Part shown: piece after piece, positions 10,904 to 22,041 of the stretch
Numbering within the stretch: the stretch's first letter is position 1
Layout: each line of letters begins with the position of its first letter
From: Brachycybe producta
Taxonomy: Eukaryota > Arthropoda > Diplopoda > Playtdesmida > Andrognathidae
Assembly: GCA_036925085.1 (NCBI GenBank)
Contig: JAUPFP010000020.1
Coordinates: forward strand, 3,863,495 to 3,927,494
DNA: 64,000 bases
Direction: 5' to 3'
Translations under genes and position numbers: made by a program
Notes under the pieces: model-generated
The model's input: only the letters and a program-made list of their open reading frames with translations
What the model was told of the DNA's origin: nothing
Database searches by the model: none

Positions 10904-11208
10904 TACCTAGTACACACACCTGTTAATTTAAATGCATTTAAATAATTAACGTGTTCTACAGAGCCCTGTGAAGGACAAACAAACAATATGTCGAATTCAA
11001 TTTATTCAGTTAATTAATCTGATAATATTGAGTTAATACTTAAATATAAAATATAGAAACTATTGACAAAATATTGATTTAGTATTTCAATTTAAAATAT
11101 TAATAATTAAAGTCAATTTTTATTTGGTTCATGTCCTTAACTGGATTCCGTATAATTCACCTAAACACATTTACTTTGAATTCATTTAACTCGTGTGTGT
11201 ACAAGGTA
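10904..11208. mobile_element. TA-flanked MITE, family I, copy 1
   Basis: The ends TACCTAGTACACACAC and GTGTGTGTACAAGGTA are inverted repeats bounded by TA, as in Tc1/mariner-type insertion. The element is about 305 bp and AT-rich. A copy in the opposite orientation lies at 34111-34417 and is alignable over its whole length. Confidence 0.8.
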
Positions 11209-11496
11209 TAAGGCATAGTGCACACCATGAAGCAGATGGTTTATAGTTGCTCGCTATGCTCGTGAAATGTATTCCCCAATCCAGAACTATACAATACAGT
11301 AGAACGTCGATTATTGGAACGTCTGTTATCGGAACCAATTTTTTGTTACTTACCGGTATTCTTGAGGAAATCAAAGACATTTTTTTGAAATCGGTTTTTT
11401 CTTACTTTTTTTCTCCACGGTTTTTTTTTTATTATATGAACGTTCGATTATCAGACTGCTTTTAGCACTAGCTTTGAAAAATACGACCCTAACTGT

Positions 11497-11699
11497 GGCC
11501 TGTTTCACAAAAGTAAAAGTATTGTAAAACAAGTGAATTCGATGGAACCCTGTAAAGGACATCAATTGCAAATTCACAATTTTTTGTATTACGAATTGTT
11601 AATTAGTTAACAATTTATGAATTTGCGAAGCCGTGTCCTTTACAGGGCTCTGTCGAATTCACTTGTTTTACAAGACTTTCACTTTTGAGAAACAGGCCC
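11497..11699. mobile_element. Foldback MITE, family J, copy 1
   Basis: GGCCTGTTTCACAAAAGT at the left is mirrored by CTTTTGAGAAACAGGCC at the right. Internal arms carry AAACAAGTGAATTCGA and a GTAAAGGACA / TGTCCTTTAC pair. It is nearly a perfect foldback. Copies: 29250 (half) and 35784-35990. Confidence 0.8.
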
Positions 11700-12310
11700 C
11701 AGCATAAGAGCTAAACAGAAAACTTAATAGAGCTGTTTTTGCAGCCCACGAGCCAGAGGTTGGTCATGAGTGTTTACAGCAATAGACACTCCTTTTTTAC
11801 AGTCCAGAAATTTTTTTTAAAGATCTTTTTAAAAGATTTTTATATATTTCTTTTATTTAATGTCATTTGTTTCATTTTTTGATGATGATTTTCCCTGTAA
11901 AAAAAGAAAAGAGGTTCTCTTTTTTTTGTTATCTTCAAATATAATGAGCTGAATGACTGAGGTCTTGCAAAAGTTTATCTCATTAATTATTTATAAGATT
12001 ATACTGCATTTATAACAAGTGTAAAAAACGGAAAGAAAAATTTGTTAAAACAATTTGCCATTGTTAAGTGATGCATACACGAGTAAATTATATCCTCATT
12101 TTTAGAAATAAATGTTTTACACATATTAGTACAAGATAATAACACTTTGAGGTACACAACCTATGTGGATGGGGACGGACTATTGTGACTCACGGCCCAC
12201 CCAAATTATATACAGTATGTCACAAAAAGGAACATCACAATCAATTACAAAGGTATAAGGAGTGGTGCGGATAATCAAAGAATTTACTATAGTAAATATC
12301 AAACTGTTTG

Positions 12311-12480
12311 ATTACACGTTAGGGCGTGTTTAAATCCAGCTCGTGCACTGTTCTAGAACAGGTCGCAAACAGAAACAGAACCCGGTTTATACGGGAGCTC
12401 GTGAACAGTTCTTGAGATGTTTGCGAACCGTTACAAAGTTAAAAGAACCTCATAGTGATGAGACGATCCAGAAGCAGGTA
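12311..12480. repeat. Dispersed repeat, family N, copy 1
   Basis: It contains GTTCTAGAACAGGTCGC, CAGAACCCGGTTTATAC, GGGAGCTCGTGAACAGTTC and CGAACCGTTACAAAGTT, all shared with segments at 40950-41240 and 52665-52870. The ORF on the plus strand is not conserved between copies. Confidence 0.6.
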
Positions 12481-12655
12481 GTGACAACCTTTCTGAGGAA
12501 TCTCGTTTTCTTCACGAAGCCGTCTGTCATCCACTGCCATCTGTGAGCTTTATGGCGTTCTTTGACCAAATCGAGCAACTCTTTATGCTCTCTTTTCATA
12601 CTTTTCTGTAAGTCGTCTCTTCTCTTAATCGTGCGGTGGCCGCACGGAGAAGATT
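12460..12655 (-). pseudogene. Short coding-like frame, minus strand, possibly a retroelement remnant
   Basis: About 65 open codons follow an in-frame TAG; the frame is Lys/Arg/Glu-rich (TIKRRDDLQKSMKREH, then KELLDLVKERHKAHRWQWM). It is cut by the N-family repeat. It lies about 400 bp downstream, on the same strand, of a TATA-like and AATAAA-like pair, so it could be the start of a gag gene behind an LTR or the first exon of a broken gene. No domain is recognised. Confidence 0.25.
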
Positions 12656-12809
12656 CGAGCTACAGAGGTAGTCGGATGGTGATGTATTGTAATCATCCTT
12701 CTGTGTAGGGGTGTAATCTAGCAGAAGTGTGGTGACCATCCACTTCTGACCGCCATTGATGATCATCTTCCTTTGTTAGGAAGATGTGTTGCTCCGTAGG
12801 GATCTCTAT

Positions 12810-13190
12810 GTCTTCTTGCCCTATGGTGTCTCCGGCTTGTCTAGAGAAGGATTAGTTTCGATACAGAAGACAATGTAGTTTCTTATTGTAAACACTTTTA
12901 TTCATTCTTGTCGAGAAACATGAACATTACAAGAATGAATAGTTATTAATCAAAGGTGCATCCCCGGGCCCATGATGTGATACGGATGTGATAATCTACG
13001 TAGTACAAAAGTTGAGCAAGAGTGGACGAAGAACAAAAAGGAACATGGTCTTTTTATACCTTGGACCCGTGTACACCTATGAGGTGTAACCAGGTCCAAG
13101 TGACCATAGTCCTAAGAGTATCAATCCGCCACTTAAATATTAATTAGAGAGAGGAGGGAGGGACTAGCATGAGTTGTTTACCCCCAGGCT
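12810..13190 (-). promoter_or_regulatory. LTR-like or promoter-like block
   Basis: On the minus strand GGTATAAAAAGACCATG (around 13050) is a good TATA box, followed about 150 bp later by GAATGAATAAAAGTGTT, a polyadenylation-like signal, as in the U3-R-U5 layout of an LTR. I could not fix TG...CA ends, a primer-binding site or a second LTR, so a solo LTR is only a guess; a host promoter is the alternative. Confidence 0.3.
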
Positions 13191-13389
13191 ATGGTTTTGG
13201 CGGGATCACAAGTTACTTGGTGTTACACATCCGTCTACTTCTGCCTTTCCAACCTTTCTCACTGTATGGTAACCATACGAGGGAGAAAGGTATGCGAGTC
13301 AATGATTAGCGAAAATCAGGTATCGTCGCAGTGTCGCGCGTATGTGAGTAGAAGAACCTCCAAACATGCGGAAATCTCACACATGTTAA

Positions 13390-13550
13390 GCTTGTAGCAC
13401 ACTGCATCAGATCGAAATATTTTGATAACAAGCATGTCAATGGACCTCCGCGGGTGTGGCGTTTCTGATCAGATCCAAGCTAGTGTGCGGGGTTAAATTG
13501 AACGTATTCGGTTACGTTCCATTTCCAATCCGATGCAATGTGCTACAAGC
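13390..13550. mobile_element. Hairpin MITE with TTAA-like flanks
   Basis: GCTTGTAGCACACTGCATC is mirrored by GATGCAATGTGCTACAAGC. The left flank is TTAA and the right flank TTTA. The element is about 161 bp. Confidence 0.75.
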
Positions 13551-14182
13551 TTTAAGTTAATAGTTACTCAGATTTAGCGAGGATAAACGTAAAGCGCCAC
13601 CTGGTATTAGTTTTTATAATCACCATCCTTTCAATAATAATTATATGTAATGTGGTCGATTTTATTTTAATAATAATTATTCTGTACTGAAGAAATTGGT
13701 ATTCAAAATGTAGAAAGTAAACTTATAATGAATTTAATTGGAATTGGTTGATTGTGTTTTTTAACATAATTTCAACTGTATGCAATTGACACAAATTCCT
13801 CAATTTGGTACAAACATAGTTTTAAAAGTAAAAGTTGGGACAAATTTTAATATATAATTATTATTATGTTGGTATTTGTAAGCGTCATACGTGACATAAT
13901 TATACGTCATTCAAGTATGTTACTAACAAAGGAAGTTTTTACTTAAATTTTTAATTTATCTTTAATTATAACTACGAGAGGTCCTTTCTAATTACACTTG
14001 ATTATTTCACAGGAGAGGTGTCAAAAACCTCCAAACTACATGTTTATGTGTTATTATTATGAAAGTGAAAAATAAACAGATTCACCTAGTCAATTTGCAA
14101 AACTACCAAATAGCTAGGTTGTAAAATTGACGTATTTTTAGCATTTTAGGCGTTGTGTAAAAATGCACAGGCCTACATCAAC

Positions 14183-14354
14183 ACAGGCAGTTAGAAATCG
14201 GTCAGAACTTCAGTTGGCTCTGTCCTTCCGCAACTTCTAATTGGCTGGTTAAGTAGTCTGACGTCACATGCTCCGCTATTTTCAACGTCAGACTACATAA
14301 CCAGCCAATTAGAAGTTGCCGGCCGGAAGTTCTGCCCGATTTCTAACTGCCTGT
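14183..14354. mobile_element. Foldback MITE, family B, copy 1
   Basis: The termini are ACAGGCAGTTAGAAATCGG and CCGATTTCTAACTGCCTGT. The flanks TACATCAAC and TACATCAAT match at 8 of 9 bases. The core has TCTGACGTCACATGCTCCG and a mirrored AACGTCAGACTACATAACC. Confidence 0.9.
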
Positions 14355-14595
14355 TACATCAATTAGCCAATCAACTAATGGATAATGGCGGCATTTTGTA
14401 GATTAACTTGTTTGACATATGGTGGAAACCAAGATAAATATATACAGAGGTAACTCAACTAAGAGCTTTTCCCATGGAGCATTTCGTGCCACAGCTGAGT
14501 ATGGCCAATAGATGGCGCAAACTGTAGGCTTACCTTCCAATAACCAACGTTGCGAACTTCCGATAATCGACGTTCTACTGTATTTTAGAAATAAC

Positions 14596-15775
14596 TGTTA
14601 TTATTACAAAAAAAAAAACACAAAATATTAATAATTTATTTCCCATTCTTTTTTTTTCTTAGGTAAGCACAACTTGTCCAAAATATGATTTAAATGAAAA
14701 ATGACAAATGGAGGCCCTTTGATTCAGTCACTTTGACTGAAAATATTGTAAGTATGTTTTAATTGTCGGAAGATGTTTGTTCATTTTCTTCCTCGATATT
14801 ACATCCCCTTTAACAAAATTAAAATGTCTGTGAAGAATTTTAAATGTGTCTAGCATTCATCCATAACCAAAGGACTACATTGAATTTTAAACCAAAAACC
14901 ATTTAATGAAATTCTGGTTTAACTTTTTTTTTTTTTTTTTTGGTTTCCTGCTTCTTAATATTTTTTTTTTCTTCTTCATAAATAATCTTCTTGAGAATCT
15001 AGAAGAAAATGATTTATTTAGATCTCCCACTCCCTTTTTTCTTCTTCTTCTTATGTGTGTTTAGTGAAACGAAACAAAACCATAAAACAAAAACTCTCTG
15101 CTTGTGTCATATCGCATGATACATGTGGAATTGACTGACAGGTCACAGCTGGTTTGCTATTGGAGACCGGCGGTGGTCTTTGGGGCCACATAACTGAACG
15201 TAAGAGCCTAGATACACGTCCTCCATCTTGTTGTTTTAAGCAGACGACAACCAGACAAATGAGTGTTACCATATTGCAAGAAATCGCCTCACAATCGCTC
15301 AATTAAAATACAGTAAAGTGCAAAATGCAATAGAAAGTATTGTTCTTTAAGTGCGAGCTCGCTTTATATATATTTTGAAAAGGGCCTTCTATTTTTAAAC
15401 AAGGTTCAAAATCGTTCGTTTAACTCCATATTAAATTCCATTGGAACAAAAAACCGTTACACAAATATAAGAAGAACTCTCGTTAAAAACGATTTGGAGC
15501 AATAACAAAATAAGCATTGCAAACATTGGCGTATAGGCTTCATGCTGATTGCTTTTTATAAGCTTAGCACGTGCGATTATTTTTCTATTAATTTTTATGT
15601 GACTTCAAACCTGGAGAAAAACCATTCAAAAACCATTTTTACACCAAAAACGACCGCAGCGCCTACATTCGGAGAAATTTTGAATTAAACACTGTATATA
15701 GGCTTATAATTTAAAAAAAAAACTCGAGTAAGAGGCTAGAAAACATACTTAAATACAACATACATGTTGAATTAC
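14596..15775. other. Gene-free AT-rich stretch
   Basis: Long T and TTC runs and a few short ORFs without recognisable content. No repeat family was identified. Confidence 0.4.
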
Positions 15776-15920
15776 ACAGGCTAGTGTGCCCAGCACTAAA
15801 ATTTCGTTTGCCCAGCACTAAAATTTCGTTTGCCCCGCCCTTTTTTGACATTAAACCAATTAGAAATTGATGGCGCTCATAAAAGGGCGGGGCAAACGAT
15901 TTTACTGCTGGGCACACTTG
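15776..15920. mobile_element. Foldback MITE, family C, copy 1
   Basis: It starts ACAGGCTAGTGTGCCCAGC; the right arm ends GCTGGGCACACTTG. CCCAGCACTAAAATTTCG is duplicated in tandem at the left end, and the right end lacks the expected CCTGT. The inner arms are GCCCCGCCCTTTT / AAAAGGGCGGGGC. Confidence 0.75.
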
Positions 15921-15988
15921 AACACTACAGAGTTGTACGTGTTATGAGACATTGTCGATTTGGTGGTTCCGTATTGTTGCGCAAATGG

Positions 15989-16156
15989 ACAGGCCTTTTC
16001 ATGACGACCGGCAACTTCTAATTGGTTTGTTGTGTGGTTCAACGTTGAAAAGGGCGGAGCATGTGACGTCAGACTACGTAACCAACCAATTAGATGATGC
16101 GTTCGTCATAACAAGGGCGAGCCAACTGAAGTTCTTCCCGATTTCTAAATGCCTGT
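15989..16156. mobile_element. Foldback MITE, family B, copy 2 (left arm deleted)
   Basis: ACAGGC is joined directly to TTTTCATGACGACCGGC, so about 30 bp of the left arm is missing, while the right arm is complete to AAATGCCTGT. The flanks CGCAAATGG and CTCAAATGG match at 8 of 9 bases. Confidence 0.85.
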
Positions 16157-16191
16157 CTCAAATGGCTCTAGCAGCCAAATGTCAACCTGAA

Positions 16192-16395
16192 ATAGGCAAT
16201 TAGAAATCAGGACAAACAGAAGTTGGCTCCGCCCTTGTTATGACGACTGGCAATGTCTAATTGGTTTGTGTGTGGTTCAACGTTGAAAAGGGCGGAGCAT
16301 GTGACATCAGACGACGTAACCAACCAATTAGAAGTTGCGTTCGTCATAAAAAGGGCGGTGCCAACTTCTGTTTGTTCCGATTTCTAATTGCCTGT
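16192..16395. mobile_element. Foldback MITE, family B, copy 3
   Basis: The termini are ATAGGCAATTAGAAATC and GATTTCTAATTGCCTGT. It is flanked on both sides by the identical 9-mer CAACCTGAA. Confidence 0.95.
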
Positions 16396-16707
16396 CAACC
16401 TGAAATGTTATGAAAATCCCTCATTACCTGAAGAACATATTAAGGAATACGCACAATTTTCCTTAAAGCTGAAAGATGTTTCTGAAGAGCGAAAGGTATT
16501 CAGCAAAATTGACCTTTTTTTGAGGTGAATTACTTTTAATATATGGGTAAAGCAAATTAGCATAATTCAAAAAGGGCGTAAAATTAAAACCGAGACAAAA
16601 CAACATGTTTACTGACTTGAGCTGAGACATGGAAATTGCATGTGAAATTTCACACAAGACAGAAACAAACACAAAAGTCGCAAAAATTATATATACATTA
16701 TGTTTTG

Positions 16708-17012
16708 CCAGGTCTGTGTGTGTGTATGGCTGTATGTCCCAAAAAAACCTTGAAACACGTCGGAATTTATATAAATGTAAATGAATGAACCCCTTTTTTT
16801 CTCAAGGTCAACTATATGACCATGATATTAAATAGGAAGAGGGGGAGGAAAGTGTGGAGGGGGGAGAGAGAGAAACGTGAAGGGAGAAAAAAGGTGGGAG
16901 GGGAAACTGATTTTGAAATGAAAGGAGTAAAAAAAAAAGGAAAAAACGACGCGCATGCGCACAATTGCCTGTGAATTTTGCTCCCGTCATTTATGACGGG
17001 TTACCCCACTTG
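16708..17012 (+). mobile_element. Non-autonomous Helitron-like element, copy 1
   Basis: The 3' end has the hairpin CCCGTCATTTATGACGGG (16983-17000) followed by TTACCCCACTTG, as at Helitron 3' ends (hairpin about 10-12 nt before CTRR), here CTTG rather than CTAG. The body is purine-rich (GGGAGAGAGAGAAACG) and shares AACACGTCGGAATTTATAT and GCGCATGCGCACAATTGCC with the copy at 51228-51560. Confidence 0.7.
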
Positions 17013-17212
17013 TGTTTTAGAATTGTCACCAATTTGTCTGAAAACACGGAGTTTCCTGTTTTGTTTGTGTCAATTCAGCTTGACGTGGATTGTTGCATTT
17101 CTGCGTATCGTATCCCCGATGCGTATCAATGGATACAGCTAGCATATAGCATCGTGCCGTATCAAAATAGGATACAAAGAAACGCAACGAACCCGATCGG
17201 TCATTTGTCGTT

Positions 17213-17234
17213 TCCCCCCCCCCCCCCCCCCCCG
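17213..17234. repeat. Poly-C run
   Basis: An uninterrupted run of about 22 C. The surrounding 17013-17657 has no recognisable gene; ORFs that cross the run are not supported. Confidence 0.9.
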
Positions 17235-17955
17235 TCACATCAAAGAAATGATACGATATATATACGTTGGGACGGGCAGCACGCTCGTTCACTCTGTTGC
17301 ACAATATTTTTGTTCATTCGCGTTTGGGAACTCGACGTGCCATGAAACGGGGACGTCTGCAAAACGGTTTTCTTTTCAAACTTACTAAATATTCCAGGTG
17401 AAATGCAATGTTTACTGTTACTGTTTGTTCTGGAAAAAAACATTCTCATTTTAGATAATTATTATAATTTTTAAAAACAACTCTGCATCATTGGTTGCAT
17501 TTGCATTTTTTTTGGGGGGGGGGGCTTGTGTGTACACGTGCTGTTATCAGTTTTGGGTCGTGAGTTTTGATTGCAAACGTTGAAATGTTGTTTTTTGATC
17601 GTAATTTTACTAAAAACAAAATATCTTTTTTTTTTTAAAAAAAATCATGATATTGAAGCCTAGTTTATACGGCGATAGTTCCTTTCGTGAGAGTGGCTGT
17701 CATGAAAGTTGTGTAGTTTTGTTAGAAGTTTAGTTAGAAAGTTTTGCAGTCTTGAAGTAACGTGATAGTTCTGTCATGACAGTGATGTTCGACAGCACAA
17801 AACATACCAGCAGTTAAGAAATGTGTTTGTGTCAAAAACAGTGTTGTCTCTATCCCTTCAGAAGCCAAATTTCCCTGCAAACTGAATATTTCCCTAAAAG
17901 TGGTCACTCAACAACTATTAATATAGGGACAGTTGATAGTAATCATGATATTTAA

Positions 17956-18283
17956 GGCGCATTCACACTAGGCTGGTTTACAAGCCGCTGGTTGCTGCTA
18001 GCTATTAGCAGCAACAGCAAGCAGCGGCTGCTTTGGGTTCACACTTGTCCAGTCACTGCTGGTATTAGCAGCACAAGTCATCCAATCACCGTCGTGTAAA
18101 AACACAAAATCTAACAGCAAGCTGCAGGTAGTTGGTAGCTGCTAAAGTTGGACATGTTCAACTTCACCAGCCACTGTTAAAATCACTAGTGTGCTGGAGG
18201 AAGCAGCTGCTGGTAGTGGTTCACACTATGCTGCTAGCTGGCTACAACCAGCAGCTGATAAACCAGCCTAGTGTGAATGCGCC
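17956..18283. mobile_element. TIR element, family F, copy 1 (nested in E)
   Basis: The terminal inverted repeats are GGCGCATTCACACTAGGCTG and CAGCCTAGTGTGAATGCGCC. The body is full of GCAGCAACAGCAAGCAGC and CTGCTGGTAGTGG words. It sits inside the E element. Confidence 0.85.
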
Positions 18284-18336
18284 ATTACTATCAACTGTGG
18301 CAATAGTACTATCAACTATCTAGTCAAACGAGATAC

Positions 18337-18723
18337 GGCACAGTCACACTAGGCTGGTTTACAAGCCGCTGGTTGCTGCTGGCTATTAGCAGCAACAGCA
18401 AGCAGCAGCTGCTTTGGGTCCAATCACCGTCTTGAAAAACCACAAACTCTAACAACAACCAACCCAAGCAGTGTAGTTTCAACTACCACTATTGCCACTA
18501 CTAGCAACAAAAAGTTCACACTAGGTGGCAGCAGCAAGAAGGGAGTCACATGACCAGCTGGTAGCTGCTAAAGTTGGACATGTCCAACTTCACCAGCCGC
18601 TGTTAAAATCACTAGCCCGCTGGAGAAAGCGGCTGCTAGTAGCAGTTCAGACTATGCTGCTAGAGCGGTACAACCAGCCAGCAGCAACCAGCGGCTGGGA
18701 AACCAGCCTAGTGTGACTGCGCC
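18337..18723. mobile_element. TIR element, family F, copy 2 (nested in E)
   Basis: The ends are GGCACAGTCACACTAGGCTG and CAGCCTAGTGTGACTGCGCC. It is related to copy 1 but has a rearranged middle, so the two insertions into the same E element are distinct. A half copy occurs at 53326-53487. Confidence 0.85.
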
Positions 18724-19254
18724 AATAGTGTGATAGTGATATCTCGCAACAGTGGGCGATAGTGACTCTCATGTGGTTTTCACGATGATAGTTCTCGCGA
18801 TAGTTGCTGCTCTCATGACAGCAACTATCGAACAACTATCATCGTGAAAACGGGGCTTAAGAATTCTTGCTCTAGTAATAACTTCTTCCATTTGAAAATA
18901 AATATAATATTTGTATTATTATAATCATACCATTTTCAAACGTTAGCTTTTTTTTTTATTAAATTGTTAATTCGCTCGAGTTAATTAGCAATTTAAATAC
19001 AAGTCTGTATTTATTTTTGAAGACAGAATTAAAATACTTGATTTATATAGAAAGAAAATCATTTTTATCATTTATTTTTTAAATCGTTAATTCTTTTTTT
19101 TCAATCTTTCTTTGGTTCCTACGTTTGAGTAATTTTTCCTAAAAGTCAGTGACTTTTAATAGATTGCAGCAATTAAAAGATATTGTATGAACAAGCTTAT
19201 TTTTGGAACTCTTTGATTAGTCTGTTTTTAAGGAGCATAATTAAGAGAAACAAG

Positions 19255-19560
19255 AATGTGTTTTAGAAACTAGAAGAGTAGCTCAATCATTCAAGGGTAT
19301 CTAGCGTCTTGTCCAATGTCTTTCAAAATAAGATGTGTATACGCAATAATTAAAAAAAAAATATATCTGCTTGAACTTGGTCCATTTTCAAACAGACATA
19401 AAAAGCTTATTTTGAAAGATATCAACAATGAAAATAATAGTCTTATGTGATTGAGCTGCTACCCTAATATTATAGTTTCTAAAACAGTTTCAAGTTTCTC
19501 TTCATTATGACCCTGAAAGACAGAATAATCAGAATTCGAAAGGCATTTACACTTTAAAAC
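19255..19560. repeat. Foldback repeat, family O
   Basis: GTTTTAGAAACTAGAAGAGT, GTAGCTCAATCATTC and CTTTCAAAATAAG in the left half are mirrored by TTATTTTGAAAGATATC, GATTGAGCTGCTACC and ATAGTTTCTAAAAC in the right half. The same words recur near 23880-24030, 26995-27240, 36890-36970, 40895-41640 and 53930-54040. Confidence 0.7.
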
Positions 19561-19927
19561 CACCTTAACAAATAAAATTTCGATGGAATTTTGAAAGTAA
19601 ATCATTTTTCTTCCAACTTGACGTGAAAAGCGACTTTCGAGATTTTCAAAAGGACATCGACAAGCTTGTAATTTAGATATGAAATGGCTAAGCTACCCTT
19701 CTAGTTTCGAAAACACCTTCCTTCAAGTTTCTCAAAAAAAACTTTTGATTTTTTTTTTTACTTGTTTTATTCTCAAAGCTTATCGGTTACATTAATACAA
19801 TAAGGTACGAAAAAAGTATCAAAATATGTTTTTTTTATTGTATATATTTTTGTGCATTAACTTTGGATGACTGCACAAAACCGTCGATTAACTTTACTTT
19901 TTGCTAAATCATAAATCTTGTAAAGTA

Positions 19928-19953
19928 TCTCTCTCTCTCTCTCTCTCTCTCTA
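19928..19953. repeat. (CT)n microsatellite
   Basis: About 12 CT units. Confidence 0.9.
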
Positions 19954-20084
19954 AAACGGCAAACTTTTGTAATAAAAAATATAAGTCAAGTTGAGGTTTT
20001 ACACATAAAGAAGTTCAACAAAGGGCAGTGGATTTGCTAATTAAAGTATGTCGCAGAATCAACTAAAAAAAACCGCTCATGTAA

Positions 20085-20291
20085 ACAGGCAATTCGAAAT
20101 CGGTACAAACAGAAGTTGGTTCCGCCCTTTTTATGATGAACGGCAACTTCTAATTGGTTTGTTATGTAGTCTGACGTCACATGCTCCGCCCCTTTTCAAC
20201 GTCGAACCACACAACAAACCAATTAGAAGTTGCCGGTCGTCATAAAAAGGGCGGAGCCAACTTCTGTTTGTCCCGATTTCTAATTGCCTGT
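20085..20291. mobile_element. Foldback MITE, family B, copy 4
   Basis: The termini are ACAGGCAATTCGAAATCGG and CCGATTTCTAATTGCCTGT; it is flanked by the perfect 9-mer duplication CTCATGTAA. It inserted just at the left edge of the hairpin element that follows. Confidence 0.95.
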
Positions 20292-20298
20292 CTCATGT

Positions 20299-20453
20299 AA
20301 GGCCTTGTTTCCACTGGGGCGAAAATTTGAACCTTTTTTTTAATTTCAACTGGTGAAAAATAGAACAAACGTGGCTCCCACACGTTTCTTCTATTTTTCA
20401 CCAGTTGAAATCTTCAAAAAGTTCAAATTTTTCATATCAGTAGAAACAAGGCA
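20299..20453. mobile_element. Hairpin MITE, about 155 bp
   Basis: AAGGCCTTGTTTCCACTG and AATTTGAAC are mirrored by GTTCAAATTT and CAGTAGAAACAAGGCATT. An inner perfect pair (TTTCAACTGGTGAAAAATAG / CTATTTTTCACCAGTTGAAA) surrounds AACGTGGCTCCCACACGTTT. Confidence 0.8.
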
Positions 20454-20511
20454 TTATTATCCATTTTTTTTAAAGGTACGTAAAATGTCTATGGAACGAG
20501 CACGACACGAG

Positions 20512-20720
20512 ACAGGCATTTAGAAATCGGGACGAACACAAGTTGGCTCCGCCCTTTTTATGATGAACGGCAACTTCTAATTGGTTTGTTATGTAGTCTG
20601 ACGTCACATGCTTCCGCCCCTTTTCAACGTCGAACCACACAACAAACCAATTAGAAGTTGCCAGTCGTCATAAAAAAAGGCGGAGCCAACTTGTGTTCGT
20701 CCCGATTTCTAAATGCCTGC
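20512..20720. mobile_element. Foldback MITE, family B, copy 5
   Basis: The termini are ACAGGCATTTAGAAATCGG and CCGATTTCTAAATGCCTG. The arms are intact but no flanking duplication is recognisable. Confidence 0.85.
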
Positions 20721-21271
20721 GTCAATAACAAACTTAACTGTTTGACATATCGCACTGAAATTTTGCAGTGCGTTTCTAGCAAAGATTTGCCAATTTGCAG
20801 CGCGATCTATACCCGATTCCAAGAATTTTCCAAACCACCCTTCGTAACAAAAATCAAAAGAAGTTATTGAATTTTGTTAAAACTGAAGTTTTAAGTTGAA
20901 ATTATTTTCCTGATGAAAACGATTTTTTAAATATAACTTTTTTTAAAAATTAAACTGCAGTTTATTTAAATTTTTGTATATAAACTACATTTTGATACAT
21001 TGCTAACAAGAGTTGTTTCTGTTAAATTAACAATTCATTTGTTAAACAATAGGCATATAGAGTCAGAGAACCAAAATATACTATGATAATAGACTGTGGG
21101 CGTTGGGTGATTCTGGGACATAAATATTAGCACAAATGAAATGTACAGTAGTTCGTGGTTCCAAAACACAAAGTATCCGAAGTTCTAATAACGTTTTGAC
21201 GTAAAACTTAGTTGAAATAACTATTATGCTCTAATGTACTAAACCCTGTATACATGAGAAAGGAACGCTTA

Positions 21272-21733
21272 AGGTGGCTTTACAGATATTCATTTTGCTT
21301 TTTTTCCCCTAAACATATCGTGTTTTAAACCAACATTACGAAAAAATTCAAATTGTTTTCAAAACTAGACAATGCTAAAAGTTTTTTCACGACAATATCT
21401 TAAAAAATAAACAATTTTATATTTCGGTTTGAAAATGACCCGGTTTTTATGGTTTTTAAATTGAAATTTCGTGACAGACTATTTTCGCCTTTTTCAAACT
21501 GTACTAAAAAGTTTATTTTGAAAGATATCATCATGAAAAAACTTTTAGCATTATCACAAACTATTCTAGTTTCTAAAACACTGACTTTTTTCGTCATGTT
21601 TTTTTTTCTGAAAAACGTTCACTTGAAAAATATAAACCGTGGGGAGGAGGAAGAGACCAAATATAGAACATAACAGCCTTGCAGGCGCGCCATCTGTGGG
21701 AACAAAAACAAAATAAATATCTATAGAGCCACC
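21272..21733. mobile_element. TTAA-flanked TIR element
   Basis: GGTGGCTTTACAGATATT and AATATCTATAGAGCCACC are inverted termini bounded on both sides by TTAA (21268-21271 and 21734-21737). The interior includes family-O-like words. TTAA duplications are typical of piggyBac and Kolobok elements; no transposase is present. Confidence 0.8.
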
Positions 21734-22041
21734 TTAAAGAAACGGAGTAGTGTCACGAGAGGGGCATATTGTTTTGTTGGATAATCCGCACTTTCCTTAA
21801 CGAATCGAGTCTCAACAGACGAGCGCGCTCGTGCAGAAAGGCGATATCATCGATTCCATTGTAGAACCGTCCCAGGAACCCTAGGAAAGGGATGTAAACA
21901 ATGATATCTGAGCTGCAACTGCATTGGCCGAATAACGTACCAGAAATCAATCGACCACATCTTAGGACCAATCAGACAGATAAAGAACGCGATCGTTTAA
22001 TCGATGGGCAAATTGTACAATTAAAGAAGGTGCGGAATAAA

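Larger units (their letters stand above)
11297..14580. mobile_element. Pogo/Tigger-like element ends, 3.3 kb apart
   Basis: The left end (TA)CAGTAGAACGTCGATTAT and the right end, which read from the minus strand is (TA)CAGTAGAACGTCGATTAT, are inverted repeats each abutting a TA. Both carry a subterminal GTTAT(T/C)GGAA word. CAGT...CGATTAT termini with TA duplications are typical of pogo/Tigger elements. No transposase frame survives between them. The interval holds a J element, an N-family segment, an LTR/promoter-like block, a hairpin MITE and a B MITE. It could be one element filled by insertions or two separate relics. Confidence 0.55.
17658..18855. mobile_element. TIR element, family E, copy 1, carrying two F elements
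   Basis: GCCTAGTTTATACGGCGATAG at the left is mirrored by CTATCATCGTGAAAACGGGGC at the right; the flanks are TGAA and TTAA. The E body (GTGGTCACTCAACAACTATT, then CTATCTAGTCAAACGAG) is interrupted twice by family F elements. Without them it matches the simpler copy at 29550-29933. Confidence 0.8.

Noticed and set aside
12343..12546. Plus-strand ORF of 67 codons
   Set aside because: Lies across an N-family repeat boundary and is absent from the other N copies.
16965..17345. 126-codon plus ORF and its minus shadow
   Set aside because: Runs through a poly-C tract (poly-proline) and starts inside the Helitron terminus.
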